The notes under the pieces are model-generated. The model had not been told where the DNA came from. It searched no databases and worked only from the letters and a program-made list of their open reading frames with translations. A program made the position numbers and the translations under genes. This document shows, piece by piece, positions 53,644-64,000 of a stretch of DNA of 64,000 nucleotides. Origin of the DNA: Pseudonocardia humida (GTDB taxonomy: Bacteria > Actinomycetota > Actinomycetes > Mycobacteriales > Pseudonocardiaceae); assembly GCF_023898865.1 (NCBI RefSeq), contig NZ_JAGSOV010000022.1, forward strand, positions 1 through 64,000. The letters are read 5' to 3'. Positions within the stretch are counted from its first letter, which is position 1; each line of letters begins with the position of its first letter.

Positions 53644-55164
53644 TCAGGCCACGTCCTCTCCGTCGAGCGCCGCCATCCGGGCGACGATCAGATCCCGGCT
53701 GACCCCGGCGGTGCGCGCATCCAGCCGGGGAACGCCCTCGGCCAGCACGACCACCCGGTCGGCCACTTCCAGCACCTCGTCCACGTCCGCGGCCAGCACG
53801 ACCACCGCCGAACCGCCCGCGGCCAGCTCGCGCACCCGGCGCGACAGGTCGTGGCGGGCCCCGATGTCGATGCCGCGGAACGGCTCGTCGAGCAGCATCA
53901 CCCTCGGTTGCCCGCGGAGCCAGCGCCCCACGACGACCTTCTGCTGGTTGCCGCCCGACAGCGCGTCGACGCCCTGGTCCTCCGAGGACGCGACCACGTC
54001 GAAGCGGTCGATGACGTCGCGCCCGTCGGCGCGCTCCTCCCCGCGCCGCAGGACCCCGCGCGGCGAGAGCGCCCGCAGGAACGGCAGCGACGCGGTGCGC
54101 GCGATCGACCAGCCGGGCAGCATCGCCTGCGCGGCCCGGTCCTCGGGCACCAGGTAGACCTCGCGCGCCACCGCCGCGGCCGGTGACGTCGGCGCGTAGG
54201 GCTCGTCGCCCAGGCGCATCGTGCCCGCCGCGAAGGGCTCGGCGCCGAACACGCCCATCGCGAGCTCGCTCTTGCCCGCGCCGAGCAGCCCGACGACGCC
54301 GGTGACCTCGCCGCGGCGCAGCTCCAGGTCGAACGGGGCGGCGCCGGCGAACAGCCGCACCCCCCGCAGCTCCAGCGCGACCTCGTCGCCGCGCCGGTCG
54401 TGGACCTCGGCGAGCTCGCGGGCGCCCCGCTCGCCGAGCATGTCGCGCACCGCGGCCTGCCAGTCGTATGGCCGGGTCTGCTCGGAGCGGATGCTGCCGT
54501 CGCGCAGCACCGCGATCCGGTCGGCCAGCCGCTCGATCTCCCCGATGCGGTGCGAGACGTAGAGCACGGCGACCCCGCCGCGGCGCATGTCGTCGATGAC
54601 GCCGAAGAGCCGTTCGGTCTCCGCTCCCGACAGCGCCGAGGTCGGCTCGTCGAGCACCAGCAGCTTCGGGCGCCGCGAGAGCGCCCTGGCCAGCAGCACG
54701 AGCTGCTGGTCGGCGATGCCGAGCTCGTGGACGTCACCGCGCAGGACCGCGTCGCTCCAGTCCAGCCCGAGGCCCGCCGCGACCTCGCGGGCGGCGGGCA
54801 GCAGCCGGCGCAGCGAGCCGACGGCGGGCAGGTCGCCCTGCGCGATGCGTTCGAAGAGCAGGTTCTCGGCCACCGACAGGCCGGGGACCACGCCCTCGTC
54901 GATCCGCTGGTGGACCGTCTCGATGCCGAGGCGGCGGGCGGCCTGCGGGCCGTCGGCCGGGTCGGGCGACGCGCCGTCCACGCTGATCCGGCCGTGCTGC
55001 AGGGGGTGCACCCCGGCCAGCACCTTGATCAGCGTGGACTTGCCCGCGCCGTTGGCGCCCATCAGCGCGAGCACCTCGCCGGCGTCCCACTCGATGCTCA
55101 CCCCTCGCAGCACCGGGTTGCCGCCGAACGCGTGCCGCACGTCGTGCAGCTCGATCGTCGCCAC
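53644..55164 (-). CDS. Sugar-type ABC transporter ATPase, two ABC domains (RbsA class)
   Basis: A 506-residue tandem ATPase. N-terminal domain: Walker A GANGAGKST, Q-loop IETVHQRIDEGVVPGLSVAENLL, Walker B LLVLDEPTSALS. C-terminal domain: degenerate Walker A GLLGAGKSE, signature ALSGGNQQKVVVGRWL, and Walker B VMLLDEPFRGIDIGA, as in RbsA/MglA. The GTG at 55162-55164 is used, with GAAGG about 10 bases upstream; the frame open to 56559 is a shadow. It follows the binding-protein gene by 53 bases and abuts the permease gene. Confidence 0.9.
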   Translation of the reverse strand: MATIELHDVRHAFGGNPVLRGVSIEWDAGEVLALMGANGAGKSTLIKVLAGVHPLQHGRISVDGASPDPADGPQAARRLGIETVHQRIDEGVVPGLSVAENLLFERIAQGDLPAVGSLRRLLPAAREVAAGLGLDWSDAVLRGDVHELGIADQQLVLLARALSRRPKLLVLDEPTSALSGAETERLFGVIDDMRRGGVAVLYVSHRIGEIERLADRIAVLRDGSIRSEQTRPYDWQAAVRDMLGERGARELAEVHDRRGDEVALELRGVRLFAGAAPFDLELRRGEVTGVVGLLGAGKSELAMGVFGAEPFAAGTMRLGDEPYAPTSPAAAVAREVYLVPEDRAAQAMLPGWSIARTASLPFLRALSPRGVLRRGEERADGRDVIDRFDVVASSEDQGVDALSGGNQQKVVVGRWLRGQPRVMLLDEPFRGIDIGARHDLSRRVRELAAGGSAVVVLAADVDEVLEVADRVVVLAEGVPRLDARTAGVSRDLIVARMAALDGEDVA

Positions 55165-55217
55165 TAGACCATCGCCTTCAGATCCGCCCGCCGCTCGGTC
55201 CGTCCGGACGCCGCCCG

Positions 55218-56348
55218 TCAGAAGGAGACGACCGGGATCCAGTCGGCCGTGGCGACCCCGGTCATGTTCAGCTCCGGCAGCTTGGCCCGCAGCTGGTCGA
55301 GGTTCTGGATGCCGTTCTGCTTGAGCAGGTCCTGGGTCACCAGCGTCCCCGGGAAGACGACCTCGCGGGAGTCGAGCTGCTCGGCCAGCTCCAGCGCGGT
55401 CACCCGGACCACGGCGGCGCCGATGGCGTTGGGGTCGGTGGTCGCGGTGGCGACCCACGGGCTGCCCTCGGCCGTCATGACCTCGATGTCGGCGGTGGAG
55501 ATGTCCACGCCGTAGACCTTGATCTGGGACTGCAGGTTGTTCTGCTGCACCGCCGAGACCGTGCCCTTGGTCAGCTCGTCGTAGGGCGCGAAGATGCCGG
55601 CGACCCCCGGGTTCGCCTTCAGCGCCGCGTCGACCAGCTGGGCGTTGTCGGTGGCGACGGAGTTGGTGAACTCGCCGACGAAGAACTTCTGGTCCCAGGC
55701 GTTCTGCGCGCGCACCTGCTCCCAGACCGCGTTGCGGCGGTCGAGCGGGGCGATGCCCAGGACGTTGACGTAGCCGACCGGCTGGTTCGGCCCGATGTCC
55801 TCGCTCATCTTGTCCAGGATCAGGCTCGCCAGGTTCGCGTCGTCCTGGGCCGTCTCCACGGCCTCCGGGGCGCAGGCGCTGATCTCGACGTCGTAGATGA
55901 CGACCGGCAGCCCCGCGGTGAGCCCGTCGTTGATCAGCGGGCACATCGTGTCGGACTGCCCGTGGTCGACGATGATCGCGTCGACGCCGGAGCCGATCGC
56001 GGTCTGCATGTCGGTGGCCTGGCGGGCGTTGTCGGCCTGGGCGTCGTAGACCTGGATCTCCATGCCCAGCGCCTGCGCCTGCTGGCGGGCGCCGTTGGTC
56101 CACTGCTGGAAGTAGTCGCCGGCGCCGCTGTTCTGCACGATCGCGATCTTGACCGGCTCGGCCCCGTCGAACGGGGCGGGCTTCTGCCCGGTGGCCTCGC
56201 CGACCGCGGCCGTCTCCGGGGGCGGGGCCGCGGACCCGCTCGGGCCGAGGTCCTGCGAGCAGGCGGCGAGCAGCAGGGCGGAGCCCAGCAGGGCGGCCAC
56301 GGCCCGGGCCGTGGCCCGACCGCGCGTCACGAGTGTCGTCTTTGACAT
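55218..56348 (-). CDS. Sugar-type ABC transporter binding lipoprotein (RbsB class)
   Basis: A 376-residue periplasmic-binding-type protein. The signal peptide ends in a lipobox LAAC with Cys30. The mature part has VKIAIVQNSGAGDYFQQWTNGARQQAQALG (cited by its ends), YDAQADNARQATDMQTAIGSGVDAIIVDHG, VVIYDVEISACAPE, GYVNVLGIAPLDRRNAVWE and IFAPYDELTKGTVSAVQQNNL. Two cysteines in the mature domain (DTMCPLI and SACAPE) could form a disulfide. It is second in the operon, 35 bases after mtnA. Probable ligand: 5-methylthioribose or another 5-deoxy pentose, inferred from neighbours only. Confidence 0.9.
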   Translation of the reverse strand: MSKTTLVTRGRATARAVAALLGSALLLAACSQDLGPSGSAAPPPETAAVGEATGQKPAPFDGAEPVKIAIVQNSGAGDYFQQWTNGARQQAQALGMEIQVYDAQADNARQATDMQTAIGSGVDAIIVDHGQSDTMCPLINDGLTAGLPVVIYDVEISACAPEAVETAQDDANLASLILDKMSEDIGPNQPVGYVNVLGIAPLDRRNAVWEQVRAQNAWDQKFFVGEFTNSVATDNAQLVDAALKANPGVAGIFAPYDELTKGTVSAVQQNNLQSQIKVYGVDISTADIEVMTAEGSPWVATATTDPNAIGAAVVRVTALELAEQLDSREVVFPGTLVTQDLLKQNGIQNLDQLRAKLPELNMTGVATADWIPVVSF

Positions 56349-56383
56349 CTTTTCGACATCTTCCTTCGGGGGTGGGCGCCTTC

Positions 56384-57421
<1,038 letters not shown>

Positions 57422-57439
57422 GTCGCCTCCCGGATCTGT

Positions 57440-57493
57440 CAGTCGTCCTACAACTTCCGCGGACCCGCACGCTAGGGAGATGTAGGACGACTG
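57440..57493. promoter_or_regulatory. Paired GntR operator sites
   Basis: Perfect 13-base inverted arms CAGTCGTCCTACA (57440-57452) and TGTAGGACGACTG (57481-57493) are 28 bases apart. The left copy contains the GntR-like dyad GTCGTCCTACAAC. One copy lies near the mtnA start and one 20 bases before the regulator start, which fits control of both directions. A TACGCT -10-like box at 57501-57506 may give a leaderless regulator transcript. Confidence 0.75.
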
Positions 57494-57513
57494 TCAACCG
57501 TTACGCTGGGCCC

Positions 57514-58242
57514 GTGTCGACGTCGTTGGGTGCCCGCACCTCGCTGGCCCGCAGGCTGGCCGAGGACGTGCGGTCCCGGATCATGTCCGGGGAGTACGCG
57601 CCGGGAGAGCGCTTGCCCAGCGAGGCGGAGCTGGTCCGCCACTACGAGGTCTCCCGGGTCACGGTGCGCACCGCGTTGCGCACGCTGGAGGCCCAGGGCC
57701 TGGTCGACGTCCGGCACGGCTCCGGCTCGTTCGTCAGCGACTTCGGCGCCGGCATCCGCGCCGGCCTGCAGGAGCTGCGCTCGATCAGCGACACCATCCG
57801 GGAGATGGGCCACGAGCCGCGCATGGAGCGCCACGCGCGGCAGCGGCGCCCGGCGACCCCGGGCGAGGCCGCCAAGCTCGGCATCGCCGCGGGCGAGGAC
57901 GTGCTCGCCGTGGAGCGGATGATCCTCGCCGACGAGCGGGCGGTGGCCTACTCCTACGACGTGGTCCCGCTGGCCGGCTTCCCCGACGAGCTGGTCGAGC
58001 AGCTCGGCGCGGGGAGCCTGTTCGGCACCCTGGACGCGGCCGGGCTGATGCCCGCCCGCGCCCTCGCCGAGGTGCACGCCATCAGCGACGAGACGATCGG
58101 CTGGGGCCCGCAGAAGCCGGTGCCCGGGCTCTACGTCCTGCTCGACCAGGTGCACTTCAGCCGGCGCGGCAGCGCCGTGGCCCACAGCCGCACCTACTTC
58201 GTCGAGGGCCGGTTCCAGTTCGTGGTGCTGCGGACCAACTGA
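57514..58242 (+). CDS. GntR-family regulator (HutC/UTRA subfamily)
   Basis: A 242-residue repressor. The winged helix-turn-helix includes LARRLAEDVRSRIMSGEYAPGERLPSEAELVRHYEVSRVTVRTALRTLEAQGLVDVRHGSGSFV (cited by its ends). A UTRA effector domain follows, with HEPRMERHARQRRPATPGEAAKLGI, VLAVERMILADERAVAYSYDVVPL and the C-terminal SRTYFVEGRFQFVVLR. The GTG at 57514 is leaderless-like. It is divergent from the mtnA-mtnK operon and upstream of an MFS gene, and is the likely regulator of both, responding to a phosphosugar or sugar. Confidence 0.9.
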   Translation: MSTSLGARTSLARRLAEDVRSRIMSGEYAPGERLPSEAELVRHYEVSRVTVRTALRTLEAQGLVDVRHGSGSFVSDFGAGIRAGLQELRSISDTIREMGHEPRMERHARQRRPATPGEAAKLGIAAGEDVLAVERMILADERAVAYSYDVVPLAGFPDELVEQLGAGSLFGTLDAAGLMPARALAEVHAISDETIGWGPQKPVPGLYVLLDQVHFSRRGSAVAHSRTYFVEGRFQFVVLRTN

Positions 58243-58252
58243 TCCCGCGACC

Positions 58253-59458
58253 GTGGACGTCGAACCCCAGGCCGGCCCCGGGCTCGCCGACCGGCGGGCC
58301 CGGGCGGCCGTCGCGGCGCTGTTCTTCACCAACGGCGCCCTGTTCGCCAACCTCATCCCGCGCTACCCGCAGATCAAGGACGACCTCGGCCTCGGCAACG
58401 CCGCCTACGGGCTGTCGGTGGCGGCCTTCCCCACCGGCGCGATCGTGGCCGGGCTGGCGGCCGGGGTGCTCGTGCGCCGCTTCGGGTCGGCCCGGGTGGC
58501 CACCGCGGGCACGTTCCTCACCGGGGCGGGCGCGCTGGCCGCCGGGGTCGCGCCCGCGGTCTGGGTGTTCGCGGGCGCGCTGTTCCTCGCCGGCGCGATG
58601 GACGCCGTCACCGACGTCGCGCAGAACGCCCACGGCCTGCGGGTGCAGCGCCGCTACCGGCGCTCGATCATCAACTCGTTCCACGCGATCTGGTCGATCG
58701 GCGCGGTGACCGGCGGCGTGATGGCCGCCGCGGCGATCGCCGCCGGGCTGCCGCGCGGCGTGCACCTCACGATCTCCGCGGCCCTGTTCGCGGTCGTCGC
58801 GCTGGTGGCGCTGCGGTTCTGCCTGCCCGGCCCGGAGGTGGAGCCGACCCCGGACGCGACCGGCGACCCGCGCGCGCGGACCGGGACCCTCGGCACCCGC
58901 ACCGTCCTGGTCGTCGCGGCGCTGGTGGTGATCGCGACGGCGGGCACGGTCGTGGAGGACGCGGGCAACTCGTGGGCCGCGCTCTACCTGGCCGACTCGC
59001 TCTCCGCCCCGGCCGCGGTGGCGGCCTGGGGCTACATCGCGCTGGTCGGCGCCCAGTTCGTCGGGCGCCTGGGCGGCGACCGGCTGGTCGACCGGTTCGG
59101 GCAGCGCGCGGTCGCCCGCGCGGGCGGGCTGGTGGCCGCGGCCGGCATGGGCCTGGCCCTCGCGGTGCCCACCGTCCCCGGCACGATCCTCGGCTTCGCC
59201 GCCGCCGGGCTGGGCGTGGCGACGCTGGTGCCCGCGGCCATGCACGAGGCCGACGAGCTCCCCGGGCTCAAGCCCGGCACCGGGCTCACCGTCGTGTCGT
59301 GGCTGATGCGGCTGGGCTTCCTGCTGTCCCCGCCCGTGGTGGGCGCGGTCGCCGACGCGAGCAGCCTGCGGCTGGGCCTTCTCGTGGTCCCGGCCGCGGG
59401 GCTGCTCGTCGTGGTCACCGCGGGGGTGCTGTCCCGCCGCGCGTCCGCGCCGCGCTGA
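58253..59458 (+). CDS. MFS transporter, FucP-like/YbjJ-like
   Basis: A 401-residue twelve-helix transporter. N-terminal half: ALFFTNGALFANLIPRYPQIKDDLGLGNAAYGLSVAAFPTGAIVAG (cited by its ends), VRRFGSARVATAGTFLTGAG. Central: AMDAVTDVAQNAHGLRVQRRYRRSIINSFHAIWSIGAVTGG (cited by its ends), with the motif typical of YbjJ/fucose-permease-like branches; YIALVGAQFVGRLGGDRLVDRFGQRAV in the second half. The GTG start is 10 bases after the GntR stop, so they are co-transcribed. It may export a toxic excess of the pathway's sugar or import a second substrate. Confidence 0.8.
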   Translation: MDVEPQAGPGLADRRARAAVAALFFTNGALFANLIPRYPQIKDDLGLGNAAYGLSVAAFPTGAIVAGLAAGVLVRRFGSARVATAGTFLTGAGALAAGVAPAVWVFAGALFLAGAMDAVTDVAQNAHGLRVQRRYRRSIINSFHAIWSIGAVTGGVMAAAAIAAGLPRGVHLTISAALFAVVALVALRFCLPGPEVEPTPDATGDPRARTGTLGTRTVLVVAALVVIATAGTVVEDAGNSWAALYLADSLSAPAAVAAWGYIALVGAQFVGRLGGDRLVDRFGQRAVARAGGLVAAAGMGLALAVPTVPGTILGFAAAGLGVATLVPAAMHEADELPGLKPGTGLTVVSWLMRLGFLLSPPVVGAVADASSLRLGLLVVPAAGLLVVVTAGVLSRRASAPR

Positions 59459-59498
59459 CCCCGTCGGACCGGGCCGGTCGGCGTCGCGATCCGCGGCG

Positions 59499-60401
59499 TC
59501 AGAGGTCGAGCACGTCCGTGCAGGCGAAGGTCCGCTCCGGGTCGCGGTCGGCGAAGTAGGCGCCGAGCCCGGCGTCGAGGTCGGCTGTGGTCCACACGTC
59601 GCCGGTGGCGTCGAAGCGGCGCTCGACGGTCGGCGGGGCCATCAGCGCGACCATGCCGCTGTGCACGACGAAGACCTGGCCGCTGATCCCCCGGGCCGCC
59701 GGTGTCGCGAGGTAGGCGACCAGCGGGGCGACCTGGTCGGGCGAGAGCGGGTCGGGGCCCTCGGTCGGGGCGGGGCCGAACACCTGCGCGGTCATCGCCG
59801 TGCGGGCGCGGGGGCAGATCGCGTTGACCGTGACGCCGTAGCGGCGCAGGGCGCGGGAGGAGGAGACGGTCAGGGCGGCGATGCCGGCCTTGGCCGCGGC
59901 GTAGTTGGGCTGGCCGACGGAGCCGAGCAGGAACGCCTCGGAGGTGCTGTTCACGATGCGCCCGTGGGCCGGCGCGCCGGTCTGCTTGAACTGCGCCCGC
60001 CAGTGCGCGGCGGCGTTGCGCGAGAGCAGGAAGTGCCCGCGCAGGTGCACCCGCACCACGAGGTCCCACTCCTCGTCGGACATGCTGAACAGCATCCGGT
60101 CGCGCAGCACGCCGGCGTTGTTCACCACGACGTGCAGGCCGCCGAACCGGTCGAGGGCCGTGGCGACCAGCGCGTCGGCGGTGGCCCGCTCGCCGACGTC
60201 GCCCGCCACGAGGACGGCCTTCGCGCCGATCCGCTCGATCTCCTCGACCACCGCCGCGGCGGCGGGGTCGACGTCGTTGACGACGACGTCGGCGCCCGCG
60301 CCGGCCAGCGCGAGCGCCTCGGCCCGGCCCAGCCCGGCGCCCGCCCCGGTGACGACCGCGACCTTGCCGCTCAGGCTCAACGCCCCCGGTGTGCGGTCCA
60401 C
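59499..60401 (-). CDS. hsd4A: Short-chain dehydrogenase, Hsd4A-like (steroid side-chain)
   Basis: A 300-residue SDR. Coenzyme motif VVTGAGAGLGRAEALAL, with VVNDVDPAAAAVVEE after strand 2; NNAGVLRDRMLFSMSDEEWDLVVRVHLRGHF; catalytic Ser in IVNSTSEAFLLG and YAAAKAGI (Tyr-x-x-x-Lys); ICPRARTAM. This long form with the RDRMLF segment resembles the dehydrogenase part of multifunctional enzyme type 2. In M. tuberculosis Hsd4A (Rv3502c) is divergent from fadE26-fadE27, and that layout is repeated here with KstR-type boxes between. I use the GTG at 60399-60401, six bases after GAGGGAG; an upstream GTG at 60422 would add seven residues. Confidence 0.75.
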   Translation of the reverse strand: MDRTPGALSLSGKVAVVTGAGAGLGRAEALALAGAGADVVVNDVDPAAAAVVEEIERIGAKAVLVAGDVGERATADALVATALDRFGGLHVVVNNAGVLRDRMLFSMSDEEWDLVVRVHLRGHFLLSRNAAAHWRAQFKQTGAPAHGRIVNSTSEAFLLGSVGQPNYAAAKAGIAALTVSSSRALRRYGVTVNAICPRARTAMTAQVFGPAPTEGPDPLSPDQVAPLVAYLATPAARGISGQVFVVHSGMVALMAPPTVERRFDATGDVWTTADLDAGLGAYFADRDPERTFACTDVLDL

Positions 60402-60432
60402 GCGCGCTCCCTCGTCCGGCACCGGCCCACAC

Positions 60433-60446
60433 TAGAACGCGTTCTC
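60433..60446. promoter_or_regulatory. KstR-type box, Hsd4A side
   Basis: TAGAACGCGTTCTC matches TnnAACnnGTTnnA at every defined position except the last base and contains the perfect palindrome AGAACGCGTTCT. It is 31 bases upstream of the SDR start. Confidence 0.7.
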
Positions 60447-60499
60447 GACCGCGTCCAGGATTGACCATCGACCGCCGACGGCTTCCCACCTAAGGTTTG

Positions 60500-60513
60500 T
60501 AGAACCTGTTCCA
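60500..60513. promoter_or_regulatory. KstR-type box, FadE side
   Basis: TAGAACCTGTTCCA matches TnnAACnnGTTnnA, the published mycobacterial KstR motif, at all eight defined positions. It lies 18 bases before the ATG of the first acyl-CoA dehydrogenase gene. Confidence 0.8.
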
Positions 60514-60531
60514 CTTCATCCGGGAGGTCAG

Positions 60532-61689
<1,158 letters not shown>

Positions 61690-61714
61690 CCCCGACCGGA
61701 ACGGACGGACCGCG

Positions 61715-62824
61715 ATGGACTTCTCCCCCACCGAGGCGCAGACCGACCTCGCCGCGCTGACCCGCGAGATCCTGGCCGACCGCGTCACCCCCGAGCGGCT
61801 GCGCGAGCTCGACGCCGCACCGCAGCGGTTCGACCGGGAGCTGTGGTCGGCCCTGGCCGGGGCGGGCGTGCTCGCCGCCGCCCTGCCCGCCGCCGCGGGC
61901 GGCGACGACCTGGGCGTCCTGGAGCAGTGCAGCGTGGCCGTCGAGCTCGGCCGCGCCGTCGCGCCGGTGCCCTACCTCGCCTCGATCGTGATGGGTGCCG
62001 CGGCGGTCGCCCGTTTCGGCGACGACGCCCAGCGCGCCCGGTGGGCGGCACCGGCCGGCGCCGGGCGGCTGGTGCTCACCGCCGCGCTCGACGGCGCCCC
62101 GCACGGCGCGCAGCCGGCCGCGGCGACCAGGGGCCCGGACGGGCGCTGGACCCTCACCGGCACCGTGGCCACGGTGCCGGCCGGCCCCGTCGCCGACGCC
62201 GTGCTCGTCCCGGCCGCGACCGACGAGGGCGCGACCGTCTTCGTCGTGGAGACCGGCGACGCCGGGGTGGCGGTGGCGACGCAGTCCATGGTGGACGGCG
62301 ACGACGCGGGCTGGATCGAGCTGACCGGCGTCGAGCTGGACGCCGACCGCGTGCTCGGCGGGGTCGGCGCCGCCGCGGCCGTGACGGCCTGGCTGACCGC
62401 CCGCGCCACGGTGGCGCTGTGCGCGGCCCAGCTCGGCGTCACCGAGCGGGCGCTGGAGCTCACCGCCTCCTACGCCCGCACGCGGGTGCAGTTCGACCGG
62501 CCGATCGGGGCGTTCCAGGCCGTCGCGCAGCGCCTGGCCGACGCCTACGTCGACGTGCAGGCGATCCGGCTCACCCTGTGGCAGGCCGCGTGGCAGCTCG
62601 ACGCCGGCCGGCCCGCCGACGCCGCCGTGGCCACCGCCAAGTTCTGGGCCGCCGACGGCGGGCACCGCGTGGCGCACGCCGCGGTGCACGTCCACGGCGG
62701 CGTCGGCCTGGACCTCGACCACCACGTGCACCGCTACTTCACCGCGGCGAAGCGCAACGAGTTCACCCTCGGCGGTGCGACGGCCCAGCTGCGCACCCTC
62801 GGCGACCTCCTCGCCCGGGCGTGA
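61715..62824 (+). CDS. fadE27: Acyl-CoA dehydrogenase, FadE27-like steroid side-chain subunit
   Basis: A 369-residue partner subunit. FSPTEAQTDLAALTREILAD opens the N-terminal helical domain. The middle beta-domain is Ala/Gly-rich with VATVPAGPVADAVLVPA. The C-terminal part ARTRVQFDRPIGAFQAVAQRLADAYVDVQAIRLTL (cited by its ends) and HVHGGVGLDLDHHVHRYFTAAKRNEFT carries the HxHGGxG block of this subunit type. The start is 25 bases after the FadE26-like stop. It forms a heterotetramer with that subunit; alone neither has a full active site in the family studied. Confidence 0.75.
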   Translation: MDFSPTEAQTDLAALTREILADRVTPERLRELDAAPQRFDRELWSALAGAGVLAAALPAAAGGDDLGVLEQCSVAVELGRAVAPVPYLASIVMGAAAVARFGDDAQRARWAAPAGAGRLVLTAALDGAPHGAQPAAATRGPDGRWTLTGTVATVPAGPVADAVLVPAATDEGATVFVVETGDAGVAVATQSMVDGDDAGWIELTGVELDADRVLGGVGAAAAVTAWLTARATVALCAAQLGVTERALELTASYARTRVQFDRPIGAFQAVAQRLADAYVDVQAIRLTLWQAAWQLDAGRPADAAVATAKFWAADGGHRVAHAAVHVHGGVGLDLDHHVHRYFTAAKRNEFTLGGATAQLRTLGDLLARA

Positions 62825-62830
62825 CCGAAG

Positions 62831-62853
62831 TTCAGGAAGGCCACCTTCATGAA
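62831..62853. terminator. Hairpin between convergent genes
   Basis: The arms TTCAGGAAGG (62831-62840) and CCTTCATGAA (62844-62853) pair with one unpaired base around the loop CCA. It lies 7 bases after the FadE27-like stop and before the convergent gene end at 62902, so it can act as a bidirectional terminator. No gene is seen in 62825-62901. Confidence 0.5.
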
Positions 62854-62901
62854 CCCGGGCCGGCGGGGAGGGGGCCGCCGGACGGGCTCGGCGCAGGGTG
62901 C

Positions 62902-64000
62902 TCAGCGCAGCGCGTGCAGGCGGTCGAGGGTGCGGTCGAACTCGGCGAGCAGGTCGGCCACGACCTCGGCGACCGGGCGGACCTCGTTCAGCCGCCCGAC
63001 GATCTGCCCGACCGGCATCGCGACGACCTCCGGGTCGGCTGAGCGCTGGATGCGCTCGTGCGCCTCGCTGACCAGGATGTTCTGCAGCGGCATGGGCAGC
63101 GGCTCCGGCGCGTCCGGCGCGGCCCAGGCCTGCGTCCAGCGCGTCTTGAGCAGCCGGGCCGGCTTGCCGGAGTAGATCCGCGAGCGCACCGTGTCGGCCG
63201 AGGTGGCGGCGAGCAGCGCCTGCTGGGTGGCCGATGCGGCCAGGCCCTGGGTGTACTCGGCGGTGGTCAGCCAGGCCGACCCCATCCACACGCCCTGCGC
63301 GCCCAGCGCCAGCGCCGCCGCGATCTGGCGCCCGCTGCCGATCCCGCCGGCCGCGAGCACCGGCACCCGCTCCCCCACCGCGTCGACCACCTCGGGCAGC
63401 AGCACCATCGAGGCGATCTCTCCGGTGTGCCCGCCCGCCTCGTAGCCCTGGGCCACCACCACGTCGACGCCCTTGGCCACGTGGCGGCGGGCGTGCTCGG
63501 CGGTGCCGGCCAGCGCGGCCACCGGCACCCCGCACGCGCGGGCCTGCTCGATCACGTCCGGCGGCGGCGAGCCCAGCGCGTTGGCGATCAGCCGCACCGG
63601 GTGCTTGAGGGCCACGTCGACGTGTGAGCGCGCGACCGAGTGCAACCAGCCCAGCACGCCGCCACCGGCCCGCTCGTCGTCGGGCAGGGGCGGCACGCCG
63701 AGGTCGGCCAGCGTGCGCTCGACGAAGGCGCGGTGCTCGGCGGGGATGAACTCGGACAGGTCGAGCTGGGTGCCCTCGGTCGGGACGGTCGAGGGCATCA
63801 CCACGTCCACGCCGTAGGGCCGGCCGTCGGTGTTGGCGTCCATCCAGCTCAGCGCGGCTTCCAGGTCGGCGGCGTCGTTGTAGCGCACGCACCCCAGCAC
63901 GCCCAGCCCGCCGGCCCGGCTGATCGCCGCGGCCACGTGCTCGGACGGGGTGAACCCGACGATCGGGTGCTCGACGCCGAAGCGGTCGCACAGCTCGGTC
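62902..64000 (-). CDS. Nitronate-monooxygenase-family flavin oxidoreductase, 5' end beyond window
   Basis: A TIM-barrel FMN enzyme of the nitronate monooxygenase/2-nitropropane dioxygenase family. The frame is open past 64000 (TELCDRFGVEHPIVGFTPSE is read at the edge), so only the first few residues are missing. Landmarks are AAAISRAGGLGVLGCVRYND, VDVVVAQGYEAGGHTGEIASM, VPVLAAGGIGSGRQIAAALALGAQGVWMGSAWL (cited by its ends), and PVGQIVGRLNEVRPV. In actinobacterial steroid clusters a relative (IpdC) reduces ring-degradation thioesters, but my recollection of that sequence differs at the N-terminus, so the specific role is open. Confidence 0.8.
   Translation of the reverse strand, partial: TELCDRFGVEHPIVGFTPSEHVAAAISRAGGLGVLGCVRYNDAADLEAALSWMDANTDGRPYGVDVVMPSTVPTEGTQLDLSEFIPAEHRAFVERTLADLGVPPLPDDERAGGGVLGWLHSVARSHVDVALKHPVRLIANALGSPPPDVIEQARACGVPVAALAGTAEHARRHVAKGVDVVVAQGYEAGGHTGEIASMVLLPEVVDAVGERVPVLAAGGIGSGRQIAAALALGAQGVWMGSAWLTTAEYTQGLAASATQQALLAATSADTVRSRIYSGKPARLLKTRWTQAWAAPDAPEPLPMPLQNILVSEAHERIQRSADPEVVAMPVGQIVGRLNEVRPVAEVVADLLAEFDRTLDRLHALR

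Overview
The window is very GC-rich DNA with third-position GC saturation, so almost every gene has long open shadow frames. Its gene content (KstR-type steroid control sites, IdeR/DtxR-type iron boxes, an F420-dependent luciferase-like oxidoreductase, many GTG starts, overlapping GTGA/ATGA gene junctions) points to an actinobacterium. I infer a Pseudonocardiaceae-like genome, but the species cannot be fixed from sequence reading alone. No rRNA, tRNA or CRISPR array was seen. About 57 intact or window-edge genes and two broken remnants are supported.

Layout, 0-12 kb: the 3' part of an IS630-type transposase; an M20 metallopeptidase; an orphan two-domain SagB-like oxidoreductase divergent from a membrane-anchored spermidine-synthase-like protein; a fused P450/ferredoxin remnant closed by a strong hairpin; a siderophore-interacting flavoprotein with an iron-box-like site and an EntS-like exporter; then a four-gene peptide/nickel-type ABC operon on the minus strand. 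12-21 kb: the divergent binding protein of that ABC system with an F420-type oxidoreductase, then an arabinoside operon (binding protein, two permeases, GH51 arabinofuranosidase) facing a LacI regulator across a clear operator. 21-29 kb: an MFS exporter, then an oxidative catabolic cluster (Baeyer-Villiger monooxygenase, nitroreductase, acyl-CoA ligase, TetR regulator, medium-chain reductase). 29-34 kb: dodecin, an ArsR-type regulator divergent from an MgtA-like P-type ATPase plus a GlsB-type membrane protein, and a HEAT-repeat/MerR-HEAT pair behind a MerR-type promoter.

34-41 kb: an iron-siderophore ABC importer under an excellent IdeR-type box, a SpoIIE-type phosphatase, a metallo-beta-lactamase-fold hydrolase and two small unknown genes. 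41-51 kb: a sarcosine/glycine/serine module, glyA-soxB-soxD-soxA-soxG plus a TRIC/UPF0126 membrane protein, a GntR regulator and divergent sdaA. Similar TGAYRTAYCA sites at the glyA and sdaA promoters suggest joint control. Together these genes would turn sarcosine into glycine, serine and pyruvate.

51-59 kb: the most interesting module, an operon mtnA - binding protein - double ABC ATPase - permease - mtnK with a divergent HutC-type GntR regulator and an MFS transporter. It looks like a dedicated uptake and phosphorylation/isomerisation route for 5-methylthioribose or a related 5-deoxypentose, without the usual downstream methionine-salvage enzymes next to it. 59-64 kb: a steroid side-chain locus (Hsd4A-like dehydrogenase divergent from a FadE26/FadE27-like acyl-CoA dehydrogenase pair) with two KstR-type boxes, then a nitronate-monooxygenase-family gene cut by the window end.
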